DNA of 64,000 nt from assembly GCA_024291935.2 (NCBI GenBank), contig CM044316.1, positions 7,432,501-7,496,500 on the forward strand, written 5' to 3'. A model generated the notes under the pieces. It made no database searches, was not told where the DNA came from, and saw only the letters and a list, made by a program, of their open reading frames with translations. Below, one piece after another: positions 61,393 to 64,000 of this stretch (its first letter is position 1; each line of letters begins with the position of its first letter). The DNA comes from Okapia johnstoni. Its lineage: Eukaryota > Chordata > Mammalia > Artiodactyla > Giraffidae. A program made the position numbers and the translations under genes.

Positions 61393-61560
61393 TCTCAAAT
61401 AAGGAAAATCCCCTTGTTATTTTCTGTGTCGTGGTTCTCTCCGGTTCTTCAGTTACATCTTCTTCCTCTTGTCTTAGTCGTTCCTCTGGTCCTCCAATTC
61501 CTTCAGTTCCTCGCTCCAGTCTCTTAATTATTTTCATTCTTGTTTCCATCATTTTTCACT
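61393..61560 (-). pseudogene. Tigger1-like transposase C-terminal relic
   Basis: The minus strand reads MMETRMKIIKRLERGTEG then RLRQEEEDVTEEPER and ITRGFSLFE, resembling the acidic C-terminal region of Tigger-type transposases as I recall it. The frame then passes into antisense Bov-B sequence, so the 119-codon open frame is a chance fusion of two repeats. Confidence 0.65.
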
Positions 61561-62070
61561 TGGTGCTTCTTAGCAGTACCAATAACATCACCACTGCTTT
61601 TATGCTTGCTTCTGGACATCCTGGGGTTGAAATAAAGAGAGTTACTGTGCCCTATACAACACTGTGCTGTAAAGTACACAAAAGCACAACCACTTGTAGA
61701 GGATGCATGCATGTGACAACATATGCAGGACACTTTTTATTTTATTTGAGAATAATTGTTCTTAAGAAACACATCTCATCATAGGATAATGGGAATTTCC
61801 CAATTGTTCAGATCCAAGCTTGAGAATAAATCTGAGAAAGTGGGAAAACCATAAAACAGAAAAATTCTTGTATATGAAAGAGAGAGTGAGCACACACTTC
61901 AATAAAGTGAGTGACATGAACTGTATGGAGATGTTGAAATAAAAGAAATGAAAACTCCAGGAAATAAGTAGAAGGAGCAAGTTCTACTTTCACCGCCAGA
62001 TCAAAGAATCTGATCAAAGATTTGCAATTTCAAGCACTGGATCTCTGAACCTTCAGTTATGTGCCTTTCT

Positions 62071-63024
62071 TTATCTCAGGACCAGTGTCCTTTTTATAGC
62101 TGCCATTCTGAAGAATGCCTTCAGAGCCCTCTTTATGTCTCTGTTCCTTAGACTATAGATGAAAGGATTCAGCATGGGTGTGACCACAGTGTACATCATT
62201 GATGCCGTTGCACTTGACTGGGAGCTGTGGGTAGCAGCAGAGCTAACATACACTCCTAGGCTTGTACAATAAAATAAGGAGACAACTGAGAGGTGAGATA
62301 CACAGGTGGAAAATGCTTTATACCTCCCCTGATCAGATGAGATTCTATGGATGGAAGATGCTATCTTAGTGTAAGAGTAAAAGATTCCAGTGAGGGGACC
62401 ACCAGCTAGCAGCACAGCTGTGAGGTATATTACCAAGTCATTGGGAAAGCGGTCAGAACAGGCAAGTTGGACCATCTGATTGAGTTCACAGAAATAGTGA
62501 GGGATTTCCAACTCTCTACAGAAAGACAGTCTCAACAACATTAAGGTCTGTAACAATGAATGCAGGACACTGATGGCCCAGCTAACCAGAACGAAGATTC
62601 TACAGACTTTTGGATTCATGATGACCGTGTAGTACAGGGGGTGACAGATGGCTGCAAAGCGGTCATAGGCCATTACCGTCAGGAGCAAGTCATCCAACCC
62701 TGCAAACAGCATTAAAAAATACACCTGAGTGATGCAGGCTTCATAGGTTATAACTTGGCTTTGGATGTAGATGTTCCATAGCATTTTTGGGATGGTGGTA
62801 GAGGTGAAGCAGATGTCTACAAAGGACAGATTGGAGAGGAAGAAGTACATGGGGGTGTGGAGGTGGGAGTCTGAGCTGATGGCCAAGATGATGAGCAGGT
62901 TTCCAAACACAGTGGTCAGGTACATGGAGAGAAAAAGCCCAAATACGAGAGGTTGTAGTTCTGGTTCCTCTGAGAATCCCAGGAGAAGAAATTCTGAAGG
63001 TCTTGTTAAGTTCCTTTGTGCCAT
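62071..63024 (-). CDS. Olfactory receptor, OR7A-like, intact
   Basis: A 317-residue class II odorant receptor in one intronless frame, a G-protein-coupled receptor expected in olfactory sensory neurons. The start chosen is the methionine at 63024 ([17 protein letters not shown]), which puts the NLT glycosylation site at residue 5 as in other family members; an upstream in-frame ATG at 63081 would add 19 residues. Landmarks: [19 protein letters not shown] (55-73), [13 protein letters not shown] (118-130; the common valine is alanine), disulfide cysteines at 97 and 179, [17 protein letters not shown] (236-252) and NPFIYSLRN (286-294). No stop or frameshift. It resembles the human OR7A group. 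Confidence 0.95.
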   Translation of the reverse strand: MAQRNLTRPSEFLLLGFSEEPELQPLVFGLFLSMYLTTVFGNLLIILAISSDSHLHTPMYFFLSNLSFVDICFTSTTIPKMLWNIYIQSQVITYEACITQVYFLMLFAGLDDLLLTVMAYDRFAAICHPLYYTVIMNPKVCRIFVLVSWAISVLHSLLQTLMLLRLSFCRELEIPHYFCELNQMVQLACSDRFPNDLVIYLTAVLLAGGPLTGIFYSYTKIASSIHRISSDQGRYKAFSTCVSHLSVVSLFYCTSLGVYVSSAATHSSQSSATASMMYTVVTPMLNPFIYSLRNRDIKRALKAFFRMAAIKRTLVLR

Positions 63025-63289
63025 GTTTTGGAGGTGACTACAAAGAAAGGGGAAAATGACATGTTTAATTTGCAACCTCACGTTACTGAAATGCTACCAT
63101 TTATATTTTGTGGTTAAAAATTAACTTCAGTATTTTGTTCTTGGATTTGGCAGAGTATACAGTCCTGAAAAACCAGTTCTCCTAAAATCCAGTCATGAAT
63201 ATAGGAAATAAAAGAATATAGGAAATAAAAAAATACAGCATGTCAGATGACAGAAACTATGAAAAAAATGAAAGCAAGTGTAAGGGGAA

Positions 63290-63480
63290 AGAGTAAAAAG
63301 GGGGTGCTACTTTTTATAGGTGTTCAGGTAAGGCATGCAGATAGGGTGACTTTGAACAGAGACCTCAATGAAGAGAGAGCAGGAGCCTTGAATATATCAA
63401 GTGTGTGCTTGGCAGGGAGAACAACCAGTGCAAAGGCCCTGGTGCTGGTGCTTGTTTAAGATGTTTTAGTTTAAAGAAAG
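63290..63480 (+). repeat. Ancient L2-like repeat
   Basis: GTGACTTTGAACAGAGACCTC and CCAGTGCAAAGGCCCTGG are familiar phrases of an old mammalian LINE fragment. Low certainty on family. Confidence 0.4.
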
Positions 63481-64000
63481 GAAGCCAGTATGGGGAGGGT
63501 AATATACAACAGGTAGAGTGAAGACTGGTGGTGTCAGAAGTTGTTGAGGACCAAGGTGGCCTCCTGATGCTGCTGAAATTGCAAGTCACGGGAGTCTTTC
63601 ATCCATACTATGTTCCTCTAGCACTTTCTGAAATTGTTGCAAGACTGTCCTGTATATTTAAATAAATCCTTCCATTGACTGAGTTATGGCCTCTGTATGA
63701 GTCATCTTGGAATATATCACTTCAGCACCCCTAATATCGGGACTTCTCATGCTCCACAAGGCACCAAGTCTCTCTCTCACACACATAGTAGACCCTGGCT
63801 TCCTAGGCTATATTACTTTCATGTAGTTTTCACTCCTAACTACCCTGATTGACTTAGTTGATACAACTCATGTCAATCAGATCAAATTATTTACAACTGG
63901 CATCTAGCAATTCTGGTTTATAATCTCAGATACCAATAAACTTGAGTTTTATTTTGGTATGGTCATTTTCTTCCTTGTATTAAGCATGCATTATTTGCTC
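63481..64000. other. Right edge, nothing identified
   Basis: No gene or clear repeat recognised up to the window end. Confidence 0.5.

Noticed and set aside
62771..63037. 88-codon plus-strand frame (and a similar one at 57959-58252)
   Set aside because: Both are antisense shadows of the olfactory receptor N-terminal coding region, which is why they resemble each other.

Overview
The window is ruminant nuclear DNA, most likely from a bovid. The evidence is the dense mix of tRNA-derived Bov-tA and Bov-A2 SINEs, Bov-B (RTE) LINE fragments, cetartiodactyl CHR-type SINEs and L1 3' ends, together with intron-containing mammalian genes. Its gene content matches the SLC1A6 / TEKTL1 (CCDC105) / OR7 cluster neighbourhood that I know from human 19p13.12, here in inverted orientation.

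Layout. At 1.76-2.33 kb on the minus strand is the first coding exon of TEKTL1 (CCDC105, a tektin-like sperm axoneme protein); the rest of that gene runs off the left edge. From 2.7 to about 31 kb there is no protein gene that I can support. This stretch is a nested mosaic of retrotransposons, four retroviral-type solo LTRs, ancient MIR/L2/MaLR/hAT/Tigger relics, and two repeat-poor islands that look regulatory: a homeodomain-site cluster near 17.6 kb and a CpG island at 23.0-23.7 kb. From 31,192 to 48,216 on the plus strand lies the complete coding sequence of SLC1A6 (EAAT4, the Purkinje-cell glutamate transporter) in nine coding exons. All splice sites are GT-AG, and the joined frame is exactly 564 codons plus stop. 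From 48.2 to 57 kb there is again a repeat mosaic, including an RPL23A processed pseudogene at 51.7-52.2 kb. The right end holds two minus-strand class II olfactory receptors of the OR7 type: one broken by a single-base frameshift (57.3-58.2 kb) and one intact (62.1-63.0 kb).

The genes do not form a functional unit. They are neighbours in a brain/testis/olfactory gene block. TEKTL1 and SLC1A6 are divergent, so the roughly 29 kb between their start codons should contain both promoters.

The most notable structures are insertion histories rather than a new gene system. They include three SINEs inserted one after another at the same nine-base target, a Bov-tA opened by two solo LTRs plus a CHR SINE, and a Bov-tA carrying two related solo LTRs 34 bp apart. 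I found no CRISPR array, operon, RNA gene outside SINEs, or undescribed multi-gene system. Repeat family names are from pattern recognition, without a library search.
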